Numbered from the stretch's first letter, positions 1 to 9,109 are shown. The stretch is DNA of 64,000 nt from Rhizobiales bacterium Ga0077545 (GCA_001464335.1 LNEV01000009.1:124001-188000); one strand, 5' to 3'. Numbers and translations: made by a program. Notes: generated by a model not told the origin, from the sequence alone.

Positions 1-56
1 ATTATGGTCCCCTGTCAGTTTCTGGTCGCGGCGAACGCCGCTTGAGGCGGGATTCG

Positions 57-753
<697 letters not shown>

Positions 754-2226
754 GTGATCGAACTCCTCTGCAATAAAGACATGCGCGCCGCCGACGCGGC
801 GGCGATCTCGGCGGGCATTCCCGGCATCGATCTGATGGAAGCGGCGGGTCGCGCGGTCGCGGAGAAGGCGATCGAGATGGCCGCCGAGCATGGCCCGGTT
901 CTTGTTGTCTGCGGACCCGGAAACAATGGCGGGGACGGTTTCGTCGCGGCGCGGCTTCTTGTGGAGCGGGGGCGCGATGTGCGTCTGGCGCTGGTCGGGG
1001 ATCGGGCGGCGCTGAAGGGCGATGCGGCCATCGCCGCCAAGCGCTGGCGGGGCGAAGTGCGCACGTTCGATCCGTCGCTGTCGCTGGGCTGTTCGCTGAT
1101 CGTCGATGCGCTGTTCGGCTCCGGCCTGTCGCGCGACATGGATGGCGCGGCGCTTCAGGCCATCGAGGCCATCAATACATCCGGCAAGCCGGTGCTCGCG
1201 GTCGATGTGCCCTCGGGTGTGTGCGGCGACAGCGGGCTGGTGCGCGGCGCGGCGGTGCGTGCAACGCGGACGGTGACGTTTTTCCGCTTCCGGGCGGGAC
1301 ACAAGCTGCTGCCGGGCCGCGCGCTGTGCGGAAAGACGACGCTCGCGCAGATCGGCATTCCGGAAACGGTGCTGGAGAAGATCGCGCCCGCGACCACGCT
1401 CAACGCGCGTGCGCTGTGGGATGCGGTCTTTCCGCGCCCCGATGCCGAGAGCCACAAATACCGGCGCGGCCATGCGTTGATCGCGGCCGGTTCGGAGATG
1501 ACGGGCGCGGCGCGGCTTTCCGCACGCGCCGCCTTGCGGGCAGGGGCGGGTGTCGTGACGCTCGCGGCAAATCCCTCCGTTCTGCCCATTTATCAGACCG
1601 CGCTCGAAGCGGTGATCGTGAAACCGATGCCGGGGCGCGATGCCTATGCGGCCCTGCTGGACGATGAGCGGCGCAACGCGCTTCTGCTCGGGCCCGGCGC
1701 GGGGAGCGGCGAGGAGACGCGCGAACTCGTGCGTACGGCGCTCGGCACCGGGCGGGCCGTGGTGCTCGATGCCGATGCCCTGACAAGTTTCGAGGCCCAG
1801 CCGCGCGCGTTGTTTTCGACGATCGCGGACGGACAGAACGTGGTGATGACGCCGCATGAGGGCGAATTCCGGCGCCTGTTCCGCACGGTGTGCGACGAGA
1901 CGCCCTCCAAGCTCGCGCGCGCCCGCGCGGCGGCGAAGGTTTCGGGCGCCGTCGTCGTCTTCAAGGGGGCGGACAGCGTGATCGCCGCGCCGGACGGACG
2001 GGCGGCGATTTCGGACAATGCGCCGCCCTGGCTCGCAACCGCAGGCGCCGGCGATGTGCTGGCGGGGATCGTCATCGGCCTTCTGGCGCAGGGCATGCCC
2101 GCGTTCGAGGCGGCGTGCGCGGCGGTGTGGATGCATGGCGAGGCGGGCGCAGACATCGGGCCGGGACTGATTGCCGAGGATCTGCCGGATGCGCTGCGTC
2201 CGGTCTTGAGGCAATTGATCGGGTAG
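754..2226 (+). CDS. nnr: Bifunctional ADP-dependent NAD(P)H-hydrate dehydratase / NAD(P)H-hydrate epimerase
   Basis: This enzyme repairs hydrated NADH and NADPH: the N-terminal YjeF_N domain (about residues 1-210) epimerises NAD(P)HX, and the C-terminal ribokinase-like domain (about 225-490) dehydrates the S form using ADP. Visible motifs are GPGNNGGDG (about residues 54-62) in the epimerase half, GPGAGSG in the middle of the kinase-like half, and GAGD near residue 432, which carries the catalytic Asp. I chose the GTG start at 754 because the protein then begins VIELL...MRAAD, like relatives; the frame is open back to an ATG at 604. No strong ribosome binding site precedes the GTG. At 490 residues it has normal family length. 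Confidence 0.92.
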   Translation: MIELLCNKDMRAADAAAISAGIPGIDLMEAAGRAVAEKAIEMAAEHGPVLVVCGPGNNGGDGFVAARLLVERGRDVRLALVGDRAALKGDAAIAAKRWRGEVRTFDPSLSLGCSLIVDALFGSGLSRDMDGAALQAIEAINTSGKPVLAVDVPSGVCGDSGLVRGAAVRATRTVTFFRFRAGHKLLPGRALCGKTTLAQIGIPETVLEKIAPATTLNARALWDAVFPRPDAESHKYRRGHALIAAGSEMTGAARLSARAALRAGAGVVTLAANPSVLPIYQTALEAVIVKPMPGRDAYAALLDDERRNALLLGPGAGSGEETRELVRTALGTGRAVVLDADALTSFEAQPRALFSTIADGQNVVMTPHEGEFRRLFRTVCDETPSKLARARAAAKVSGAVVVFKGADSVIAAPDGRAAISDNAPPWLATAGAGDVLAGIVIGLLAQGMPAFEAACAAVWMHGEAGADIGPGLIAEDLPDALRPVLRQLIG

Positions 2227-2246
2227 CCTTCGGGGTCGTCGCCCGG

Positions 2247-2294
2247 GTGCTTCGACACGGCGCGTCTGCGACGAGACCGGCTCAGGATGAGGCG
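2247..2294. repeat. Dispersed palindromic intergenic element (CTTCGACACGG...CTCAGGATGAGG type)
   Basis: The spacer after nnr contains a stretch starting GTGCTTCGACACGG and ending CTCAGGATGAGG, with a short internal hairpin (GTCT/AGAC). I recall very similar elements scattered through intergenic regions of Bradyrhizobium-like and other rhizobial genomes. Only one copy is present in this window, so the repeat status rests on memory of the family, not on what is seen here. Confidence 0.5.
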
Positions 2295-2414
2295 GGACGC
2301 AAAAAAAGTCCGCCCGCATGTCACACGCGACGGTGCGACCTCGTCCTGTTGGCGAGCACGCGCATCGCCCTCGGACTGGCCGACGCGCCGCGTGCCCGAC
2401 ACGAGGTTCAAGTC

Positions 2415-3173
2415 ATGAAAATAGTGATCATCGGCGGCACCGGCCTGATCGGCACGAAGACCGCCAATCTGCTGCGCGGTGCCGGACACGAGGTTGTCCA
2501 GTCATCGCCCTCGACCGGCGTCAACACCCTGACCGGCGAGGGACTGGACGAGGTGCTTGCGGGCGCGGATGTGGTCATCGACGTCACCAATTCCCCGAGC
2601 TTCGAGGCGAAGGCGGTGCTCGACTTCTTCGAGACATCGAGCCGCAACATCGCCGCCGCCGAAAAGCGCGCGGGCGTCGGCCACCATGTCGCGCTGTCCA
2701 TCGTCAACACCGACCGCCCGCCCGGCAACGGCTATTTCATCGCCAAGGTAGCGCAGGAAAAGCAGATCAAGGCCTCGGGCGTGCCCTACACGATCGTGCG
2801 GGCGACGCAGTTTTTCGAATTCGTCGGTGCCGTCGCGCAGTCGAGCACGGAGGGCACAACCGTCCGGATTGCGCCCGCGAACGTGCAGTTCATTGCGGCC
2901 GACGATGTGGCGGCCGCGGTGGCCGAGGCCGCGGTCGCTGCCCCGAGAAACGTCACCTATGACATTGCCGGGCCGGACCGTATCCCGTTCAACGAGCTTG
3001 TCGGCGGCTGGCTGAAAGCGAATGGCGATCAGCGCATTCTCGTCGTGGACCCGTCCGCCCAATATTTCGGCGCGACAATCGATGACAGCACTCTCGTTCC
3101 GCTGGGCGAGGCCCGCCTTGGCAAGATCCGCTTCGACGACTGGCTCGCCCGGTCTGCCGCCGTTCCCGCATGA
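2415..3173 (+). CDS. NmrA-like / atypical SDR NAD(P)-binding protein
   Basis: A 252-residue Rossmann-fold protein of the atypical SDR (NmrA/NAD(P)H-binding) group. The dinucleotide loop GGTGLIG is at residues 7-13, and the GYFIAKVAQE segment supplies the YxxxK-like region. Later, a DVAAAV...DIAGPDRI pattern is typical of the family, whose members act as quinone reductases, sugar dehydratase relatives or NADP sensors. The ATG at 2415 puts the Rossmann strand at the very N terminus, as expected; an open frame runs further upstream but crosses the end of nnr. It appears to be a stand-alone gene, converging on the gene at 3263. The substrate is unknown. Confidence 0.8.
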   Translation: MKIVIIGGTGLIGTKTANLLRGAGHEVVQSSPSTGVNTLTGEGLDEVLAGADVVIDVTNSPSFEAKAVLDFFETSSRNIAAAEKRAGVGHHVALSIVNTDRPPGNGYFIAKVAQEKQIKASGVPYTIVRATQFFEFVGAVAQSSTEGTTVRIAPANVQFIAADDVAAAVAEAAVAAPRNVTYDIAGPDRIPFNELVGGWLKANGDQRILVVDPSAQYFGATIDDSTLVPLGEARLGKIRFDDWLARSAAVPA

Positions 3174-3178
3174 GGTGT

Positions 3179-3253
3179 CCCCGGACGCCATAAGCGAAGC
3201 GATGTGCGATCCGGGTCCCGGATCGGCGCTCGGCTTTGTCTTACTTGTCCGGG
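3179..3253. repeat. Palindromic intergenic element between convergent genes
   Basis: The whole 89-base spacer is nearly one element. Outer arms CCCGGAC (3180-3186) and GTCCGGG (3247-3253) flank a perfect 17-base palindrome, GATCCGGG-T-CCCGGATC (3208-3224). It looks like the 'GTCCGGGA' family of dispersed repeats I remember from rhizobial intergenic regions. It may also help end transcription of both convergent genes, although there is no T-run. Confidence 0.6.
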
Positions 3254-3262
3254 ATGCGGTAC

Positions 3263-4498
3263 CTACGTCACGTCGAGCCACGCCCGCGTCGGCGTGCCGT
3301 TGCCTTCGAGCGGGATAAGGTCGATCGCGTAGCGGCCTTCCGTTCGTGGGATGAAGGCGAGGCGCACGGTCTCGTCCGGCGAGATGACGAGCGTGTCGTG
3401 CCACCACGGCTTCCAGCCATCGTCCATCGCGTCGAGGTGGCGCGCGGCCATGCCCTCGAGAAGCACGGCGCGGGGCGTCGCATCGTTTTCCAGCGTGAGG
3501 ATGACGCTCGTTCCGGCCTTGACCGACAGCAGCGGATCGTTTGCCGTCTCCGTCGGCTTCCATGTCGCACGGGCGGCGGACGGGAAGGGGATTTCCTTCG
3601 GCAGGTTGAGGTTTTCGGCCAGGCTTTTGGCCAGGAAACGCTCGCCCGGCTTTTCGCCCGCAACCGCGATCTTCACCAGTTCGCCCGGCTCGAAAGCATC
3701 GGTAATGACAAGAGGCGCGGGCTCATCGGGAATGTTCAGCGCCACATCCGCGCGGCCGAGCGGCGGCAACACGCCGATGCCGTCCAGCGGGGGGAACGGC
3801 GCGCACGGCTGGCCGTCGAGCGCGATGACCTGCGCGTCCGCCGGAAGCTTGAGCCCCGCCAGAGCCTCCTGCGCCAGATTGATGACGCGCAGCCGCAGCC
3901 GCTCGCCGGGACGGGCGGTCAGATCGAGCGCCGGTTTTCCGTTGATGAGCGTCACGCGGCGGGCGGGGGCGGTTTCGGTCTCGCCCGGCACAACGATTGT
4001 ATTGACGGCAAGAACGACATCGCGGTCCGCGATGGGCGGCTGGTCCGCCGTGACGATCAGCGGGCCTGAAAGAAACAGCGTGCGCGTGACGTGCTGCCCG
4101 CCTTCGCTGCCGCAGGCATAGACGAAGCTTCCGGCATCGGGAGGCGTGATGACGATCTCACGGATTTCGCCCGGCTTGACCGGAGCCTCGGCGCCTTTGA
4201 CCGGCTTTCCGCGCAGGCCCTGCGCGCGGAAGTGAAGATCGAAATCGAGCCGGTTTTCGAGCCGCAGCGCGAAGGGCTCGCCGCGCCGGAGCTGAAGCTC
4301 GGGGCCAGCGGCAAGGTCGTTGAGCGCGGGCACGGCCAGAACGGCGTCCCCGAACGGCAGCTTGGCTTCGGCGGCAATGAGCGAAACCGGCTCCTGCGCC
4401 CAGGCGGGACGCATGGCGACCGGACGCAGGGCAAGGAGGGCTGTGGCACCGGCAAGAGCCGCGCGGCGCGTGAGGGAAAGCGAAACGGTCATGCGCAT
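3263..4498 (-). CDS. Tat-exported cupredoxin-fold protein (multicopper-oxidase-like, FtsP/SufI-like)
   Basis: A 411-residue exported protein with three cupredoxin-like domains. The N terminus has LTRRAALAG (residues 9-17, twin Arg 11-12), a hydrophobic stretch and an AWA-Q site near residues 34/35, that is a Tat-type signal. Active multicopper oxidases carry HWHG, HxH, HPxH and HCHxxxH copper ligands; here the matching places read DLHFRAQG, VYACGSEGG and AIDLIPLEG, so most ligands are missing. This recalls the copper-free division protein FtsP/SufI, but orthology is not shown. The start at 4498 (MRMTVSL) or 4492 gives the signal peptide; an open frame extends to 4579. Confidence 0.7.
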   Translation of the reverse strand: MRMTVSLSLTRRAALAGATALLALRPVAMRPAWAQEPVSLIAAEAKLPFGDAVLAVPALNDLAAGPELQLRRGEPFALRLENRLDFDLHFRAQGLRGKPVKGAEAPVKPGEIREIVITPPDAGSFVYACGSEGGQHVTRTLFLSGPLIVTADQPPIADRDVVLAVNTIVVPGETETAPARRVTLINGKPALDLTARPGERLRLRVINLAQEALAGLKLPADAQVIALDGQPCAPFPPLDGIGVLPPLGRADVALNIPDEPAPLVITDAFEPGELVKIAVAGEKPGERFLAKSLAENLNLPKEIPFPSAARATWKPTETANDPLLSVKAGTSVILTLENDATPRAVLLEGMAARHLDAMDDGWKPWWHDTLVISPDETVRLAFIPRTEGRYAIDLIPLEGNGTPTRAWLDVT

Positions 4499-4625
4499 CA
4501 CATAGCGGGGTGCTACTGCCGAGGCGAGGGGTGTGTTTGTCGGGACGGCACGCCGGGATGGCGTTTCCCCGCAGGGCAAGGCACACTTCGTGCTTGCCGG
4601 AAGCCGGTTCTTCGTGGGGTGGGGT

Positions 4626-5402
4626 ATGTCAAAGACAATCGTGCTGGTTCACGGGGCCTGGCTGACGGGGCTTGCCTGGGAAAAATTCAAGACGCGCTTC
4701 GAGGAACGGGGCTATTCCGTGCACACGCCCTCCTGGCCGTTCGACGACCGGCCGGTGCCCGAGCTTCAGAAAAGCCCGAACCCCGATCTCGCCCATCTCG
4801 GCGTGAAGGCCATCGTCGATCATTACGAGGCCTATATCCGCACGCTGCCGGAAAGCCCGATCATCATGGGGCATTCGTTCGGCGGCCTGTTCACGCAAGT
4901 GCTCCTCGACCGGGGGCTTGGCGTTGCGGGCGTTGCGATCTCGCCCGGCGCACCGCGCGGCATTCTCGTTGCTCCGCGCACATTGATCTCGGCGCTGCCG
5001 ATCTTCCTCGCCTGGAAAGGCTGGAGCCGGACGCTCACCATGACCTTCGAGCAGTTCCGCACCAATTTCGCCAACAAGCTGCCATCAAGCGAGCAATTGG
5101 CCGCGTTCGAGCGCTACATCGTGCCGACGCCGGGGCGCATATATTTCGAGGGGGCGGTGGGCATCGGCACCAAAGTCGACTGGCAGAATCCCAAGCGCGC
5201 ACCGCTTTTGCTGACGGGCGCCGAATTCGACCGCATCGTCGCCAATTCCATGGTGGAGCAGAACTTCCGGGCTCAGTCGAAGAACCCGAACAAGACCGAT
5301 TATCATTTCTTCCCCGGCCGCTCGCATTTCCTGTGCGGAGAGCCGGGCTGGGAAGAGGTGGCGGATTTCTGCCTCGACTGGGCGGAAAAGAACCAGCGTT
5401 AG
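4626..5402 (+). CDS. Alpha/beta hydrolase
   Basis: A 258-residue cytoplasmic alpha/beta-hydrolase-fold protein. It has the oxyanion segment VLVHGAW (residues 6-12), the nucleophile elbow GHSFGG with Ser84, a probable acid in TGAEFDRI, and a late His in GRSHFLCG, so the catalytic triad looks complete. The ATG at 4626 directly precedes the first beta strand; the upstream open frame shows no domain. It is divergent from the cupredoxin gene and has no partner that hints at a substrate; esterase or lipase-like activity is inference from the fold. Confidence 0.85.
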   Translation: MSKTIVLVHGAWLTGLAWEKFKTRFEERGYSVHTPSWPFDDRPVPELQKSPNPDLAHLGVKAIVDHYEAYIRTLPESPIIMGHSFGGLFTQVLLDRGLGVAGVAISPGAPRGILVAPRTLISALPIFLAWKGWSRTLTMTFEQFRTNFANKLPSSEQLAAFERYIVPTPGRIYFEGAVGIGTKVDWQNPKRAPLLLTGAEFDRIVANSMVEQNFRAQSKNPNKTDYHFFPGRSHFLCGEPGWEEVADFCLDWAEKNQR

Positions 5403-5567
5403 GCGATCAACGCAAAATGTGAGGGCGACGATCTGCGGTCTCGCAAACCGCCTGCTGGATTGCCCCGCAGCCGGGCGTCTGGATGATAAATTCACGGTCG
5501 CACCAAACTGCCTTGAAGCCTGCACGGATCAGGCACATCTGTAGCATTCAATACAAAAGGTGTTACG

Positions 5568-6329
5568 ATGATTAATCCGACAGATTCCGAGAAGGTTGCC
5601 TTCATCACCGGTGGCGCGCGAGGCCTGGGCCTGGAGACGGCCCGGCAGCTTGGCAAAATGGGCATGACGGTCGTGCTCGGCGTGCGCGATGCGACAAAGG
5701 GCGAAGAGGCCGTGAAGGCGTTGCGCGCCGAAGGCATCAAAGCCGACACGGTCGCGGCTGATATCAACACCGCCGACGGCCGCGAGAAGATCCGAGGTGA
5801 ACTCGAGCGCACCTACGGAAAACTCGACGTTCTGGTCAACAATGCCGGCATTCATATCGAGCCAGAGGTTTCGCCGTTGGCGCCCGCCAACAACACAAGT
5901 TCTGTCGGCCCGGACGTTCTGCGCCAGACGTTCGAAGTGAACTTCTTTACGCCGGTGCAGCTGACACAAATTCTCCTGCCGCTTCTCCGAAAAGCGCCGG
6001 CCGCGCGTGTGGTCAATCTGTCAAGTGGTCTGGGCTCGCTCAGCCTGCACAGCAACCCCGAAGAATGGATCTACGGGCTGAAGCCGTTCGCCTATGATTC
6101 CAGCAAGACGGCGCTCAACGCATTCACCGTGCATCTTGCGCAAGAACTTCGCGATACCCCGATCAAGGTCAACTCGGCGCACCCCGGCTGGGTGAAAACG
6201 GATATGGGCGGCGCGGAAGCAGATCTGGAACTTTCCGAAGGTGCGAAAACCAGTGTCGAACTGGCGACGCTCGCGCCCGATGGACCAAGCGGCGGGTTTT
6301 TCCATCTTGGGCAGCCTTTGCCGTGGTGA
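5568..6329 (+). CDS. Short-chain dehydrogenase/reductase
   Basis: A classical SDR of 253 residues that should oxidise or reduce an alcohol/carbonyl with NAD(P). It has the cofactor loop TGGARGLG (residues 14-21), NNAG in the middle, the catalytic Ser in NLSSGLG and YDSSK as the YxxxK pair. The region after the SDR core (GWVKTDMGG) matches the family. The long insert between NNAGIH and the next helix, and between Ser and Tyr, resembles carbonyl reductase-type SDRs. Coding bias is slightly less GC-rich than its neighbours. The substrate cannot be told. Confidence 0.88.
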   Translation: MINPTDSEKVAFITGGARGLGLETARQLGKMGMTVVLGVRDATKGEEAVKALRAEGIKADTVAADINTADGREKIRGELERTYGKLDVLVNNAGIHIEPEVSPLAPANNTSSVGPDVLRQTFEVNFFTPVQLTQILLPLLRKAPAARVVNLSSGLGSLSLHSNPEEWIYGLKPFAYDSSKTALNAFTVHLAQELRDTPIKVNSAHPGWVKTDMGGAEADLELSEGAKTSVELATLAPDGPSGGFFHLGQPLPW

Positions 6330-6419
6330 CATAAGGCCACCCGGCGAAGTTCGGCTTTCATCCGGGCAAACGTCTGGCTAGGCTTGAATGGATTGCGGCG
6401 GGCGATTGAGGGCGGGCAA

Positions 6420-7028
6420 ATGGCGACACGCGGATTTTTCGGCAAGCAGCGCGATCCGGCGCTTGAGGCGCGCATCCCACCGGGGCAGGCGCTGACGGAG
6501 GATTTTCCCGTTCTCTCGGCCGGGCCGACGCCGCGCGTCGAGACATCGAGCTGGAAATTCACGCTGAAAGTCGGCCCGCGGGCCGTGAAAGCGTGGACCT
6601 GGGACGAGTTTCACGCCCTCCCGCAGACCAAGCTGACGCGTGACATCCATTGCGTCACCACCTGGTCTAAGCTCGACACGCACTGGCAGGGCGTGATGGT
6701 GGACGATCTGCTCGGCGATGCGGGCATCGAGCCGCCGACCGGCTTCACTCTGGCTCATTCCTACGACGGCTATTCCACCAATGTACCGACGCCGGACCTT
6801 GTCGGCGGCAAGGCCATGGTAGCGACGATCTATGACGGCCTGCCGCTGACGCCGGATCACGGCGGCCCGGCGCGGCTTCTCGTGCCGCATCTGTATTTCT
6901 GGAAATCCGCCAAATGGGTCAACGCGCTGCAGTTCACGGAGCGCGACGAGCTTGGATTCTGGGAATTGCGCGGCTATCACGCCTACGGCGATCCGTGGCG
7001 CGAACAGCGCTATACGGGCGATCCATAG
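6420..7028 (+). CDS. Sulfite-oxidase-like molybdopterin-dependent oxidoreductase (YuiH type)
   Basis: A 202-residue protein consisting of one oxidoreductase molybdopterin-binding domain, related to sulfite oxidase and MsrP/YedY. The Mo-ligand cysteine is visible as Cys78 in IHCVTTWSKLD, and the conserved HSYDGYSTN and GGPARLLVP segments follow. Unlike MsrP there is no signal peptide, which suggests a cytoplasmic location. I chose ATG 6420, which follows GAGGGCG; a second ATG in frame lies at 6384. The next gene, a ferredoxin-reductase-like flavoprotein, starts 16 bases downstream and is the likely electron partner. The physiological substrate of this group is not known to me. Confidence 0.87.
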   Translation: MATRGFFGKQRDPALEARIPPGQALTEDFPVLSAGPTPRVETSSWKFTLKVGPRAVKAWTWDEFHALPQTKLTRDIHCVTTWSKLDTHWQGVMVDDLLGDAGIEPPTGFTLAHSYDGYSTNVPTPDLVGGKAMVATIYDGLPLTPDHGGPARLLVPHLYFWKSAKWVNALQFTERDELGFWELRGYHAYGDPWREQRYTGDP

Positions 7029-7044
7029 ACAGGCGATTGACAGT

Positions 7045-7788
7045 TTGACACCCACAACACCGCTGCTTTGGCAGACGGCGACCCTCGAAAGGGTCGTTCC
7101 GCAGACCGCGCGCGTTTCGAGCTTCTTTTTCCGGCTTTCGCAGCCGTTCCGCCATGTCGCGGGCCAGCATGTCGATGTGCGCCTGACCGCGCCCGACGGC
7201 TATGTGGCCCAGCGCGGCTATTCGATCGGCTCGGGACCGGAGAGCGAACCGGGCGTGATCGAGCTGTGCATCGAGGAACTGGAGGGCGGGGAGGTGTCGC
7301 CGTTCTTCCACGAGGTCGCGAAACCGGGCGACGAGATCGAGCTGCGCGGCCCGCTGGGCGGCCATTTTATCTGGACCGAGCCCATGGGCGGCCCGGTGCT
7401 GCTGATCGCGGGCGGCTCGGGCGTCGTGCCGCTGATGGCGATGGCGCGCCACCGCGCGGCCCTCGGCTCGCAGGTGCCGATGGCGCTGCTCTATTCGGCG
7501 CGCGTGTGGGACGAGCTGATCTTCCGCGAGGAATTGCTGCAGCTTCACGGCGCGCGGAACGGTTTCGACCTTGTGCTGACGCTGACGCGCGATGCCGAAA
7601 AGCGCGAGGGCGCGCGCGGACGGCGGATCGACAGCGCGATGGTGATGGAAGCGATCGACCAGTTTCCCGAACCGCCGAAGCTCGTCTATCTGTGCGGCTC
7701 GAATGCTTTTGTCGCGGCGGCCTCCGATGCGGTGATTGCAGCGGGGATCGCGGAGACGGCGATACGTACGGAACGGTATGGCGGGTAA
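7045..7788 (+). CDS. Ferredoxin-NADP reductase-like FAD/NAD(P) oxidoreductase
   Basis: A 247-residue flavoprotein with an N-terminal FAD-binding beta barrel carrying RGYSIGSGP (Arg57-Tyr59-Ser60). A nucleotide-binding half with IAGGSGVVPLMAM and a terminal LCGSNAFV follow, the usual CGxxxFV end of the FNR family. There is no 2Fe-2S domain. The start is uncertain: no ATG lies after the stop of the preceding gene, and TTG at 7045 is the best in-frame candidate because it leaves a short leader before the barrel. The close spacing to the molybdoenzyme gene suggests one transcript and an electron-transfer pair, which is inference. Confidence 0.85.
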   Translation: MTPTTPLLWQTATLERVVPQTARVSSFFFRLSQPFRHVAGQHVDVRLTAPDGYVAQRGYSIGSGPESEPGVIELCIEELEGGEVSPFFHEVAKPGDEIELRGPLGGHFIWTEPMGGPVLLIAGGSGVVPLMAMARHRAALGSQVPMALLYSARVWDELIFREELLQLHGARNGFDLVLTLTRDAEKREGARGRRIDSAMVMEAIDQFPEPPKLVYLCGSNAFVAAASDAVIAAGIAETAIRTERYGG

Positions 7789-7789
7789 T

Positions 7790-7946
7790 TTTCTCCCTCT
7801 CCCCTTGTGGGAGAGGTCGGCACATCGCGCAGCGATGGCCGGGTGAGGGGTTCGAAGGTTAAACGAGAGACCGCATTACCCCTCACCTCGCTCGAAACCT
7901 CCGGCTTCGAGTCGTCCTCTCCCACAAGGGGAGAGGAGAAACCTCA
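7790..7946. repeat. Large composite palindromic element between convergent genes
   Basis: Two 20-base arms, CTCTCCCCTTGTGGGAGAGG (7797-7816) and its exact inverse (7916-7935), enclose a second inverted pair, GGGTGAGGGGT (7841-7851) and ACCCCTCACC (7878-7887). The whole could fold into a long branched hairpin. I recall close relatives in many rhizobial spacers. Lying between the stops of the reductase gene and ada, it probably also acts as a transcription barrier for both. Confidence 0.8.
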
Positions 7947-9017
7947 CTCCTTCTCCCGCTTCAGCAATTCCTTTTTCCGCTCGACGCCCCAGCGATAGCC
8001 TGTGAGCGCGCCGCTTTTGCCCACCACGCGGTGGCAGGGCACGGCCAGCGAGACATGGTTTGCGCCGCACGCGGTGCCCACGGCGCGGACGGCGTTCGGC
8101 GCGCCGATGCGGGCGGCGATGTCGCCATAGGTGACGGTTTGCCCCAGCGGGATTTCCTGCAAGGCGGCCCAGACGCGTTTCTGGAAGGCCGTGCCGAGAA
8201 GATCGAGCGGCAGATCGAGCCCGCGCCTGGGCTCCTCCACAAAGGACACCACCTGCGCGACGGTGCGGGCGAAATCGCTGCCAGCTTCGGAAATCGAGGC
8301 TTTGGGAAAGCGGCGCCTCAGGTCCGCGATCAGCGGGTCCGGCTCATCGCCCAGAAAGATCGCGCAGACGCCGCGGTCCGTATGGGCAACGAGGATTTTT
8401 CCGAGCGCGCTGTCGCCGATCGAATAGAAGATGTCCGTATTGACGCCGCCGGAGCGGTATTCCGAGGGCTTCATGCCGAGAACCTTGTCCGATTTTTCAT
8501 AGAAGCGACTGGCCGAACCGTAACCCGCTTGATGGATGGCGGAGGTGACGGTGTCGCTGCCTTCGAGCGCCGCGCGCATGCGCGTGGCGCGGTGGGCGCG
8601 TCCCCAGGCGGCGGGCGTCAGGCCGGTCGCGAATTTGAACAGGCGGTGGAAGTGGTGCGGGCTGAAGCCCGCTTTCGCGGCGAGCGTTTCAAGCTTCGGC
8701 GTCTCCTCGGAGCGCTCGATCAGCCGGCAGATTTCGGCAACGACGTCGTTTCGCAGCGTCCACAGGGCCGGGCGGTCGGGATGACAGCGCTTGCAGGCGC
8801 GAAAGCCCGCGCGCTCGGCCTCTGCGGCGGTGTCGTAGAAGGCGATGTTCTGCGGTTTCGGCGTCTTCGCCGCGCAGGAGGGGCGGCAATAGATGCTCGT
8901 CGTCTTCACGCCGATGAAGAACACGCCGTCCACGGACGCGTCTTTTGCGGCGAAGCGGGCCCAGCGGGGGTCGCGTTCGATGGGGTGGGAGAGGGCGGCT
9001 GACTGATCCATCCTCAC
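7944..9017 (-). CDS. ada: Ada: methylated-DNA--cysteine methyltransferase and transcription activator
   Basis: A three-part adaptive-response protein of 357 residues. The N-terminal zinc domain has Cys44 and Cys48 (YCRPSC) with Cys75 and Cys78 (CKRC); Cys44 corresponds to the phosphotriester methyl acceptor. An AraC-type helix-turn-helix region follows (about residues 90-185), and the C-terminal O6-methylguanine methyltransferase domain has the acceptor Cys328 in VPCHRVVG. All acceptor residues are intact, so both repair and self-activation are expected. The start may be 9017 or 9011 (MRM). No alkB or alkA lies beside it. Confidence 0.95.
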   Translation of the reverse strand: MRMDQSAALSHPIERDPRWARFAAKDASVDGVFFIGVKTTSIYCRPSCAAKTPKPQNIAFYDTAAEAERAGFRACKRCHPDRPALWTLRNDVVAEICRLIERSEETPKLETLAAKAGFSPHHFHRLFKFATGLTPAAWGRAHRATRMRAALEGSDTVTSAIHQAGYGSASRFYEKSDKVLGMKPSEYRSGGVNTDIFYSIGDSALGKILVAHTDRGVCAIFLGDEPDPLIADLRRRFPKASISEAGSDFARTVAQVVSFVEEPRRGLDLPLDLLGTAFQKRVWAALQEIPLGQTVTYGDIAARIGAPNAVRAVGTACGANHVSLAVPCHRVVGKSGALTGYRWGVERKKELLKREKE

Positions 9018-9109
9018 ATCCTAATCTCTCGAAGGGCGCGCCGCACTCCGGGCCTTGCTTTCAAAATCGCGGTCCATATCTCAGCGGCTCCACAATCCGG
9101 GAACGCTCC

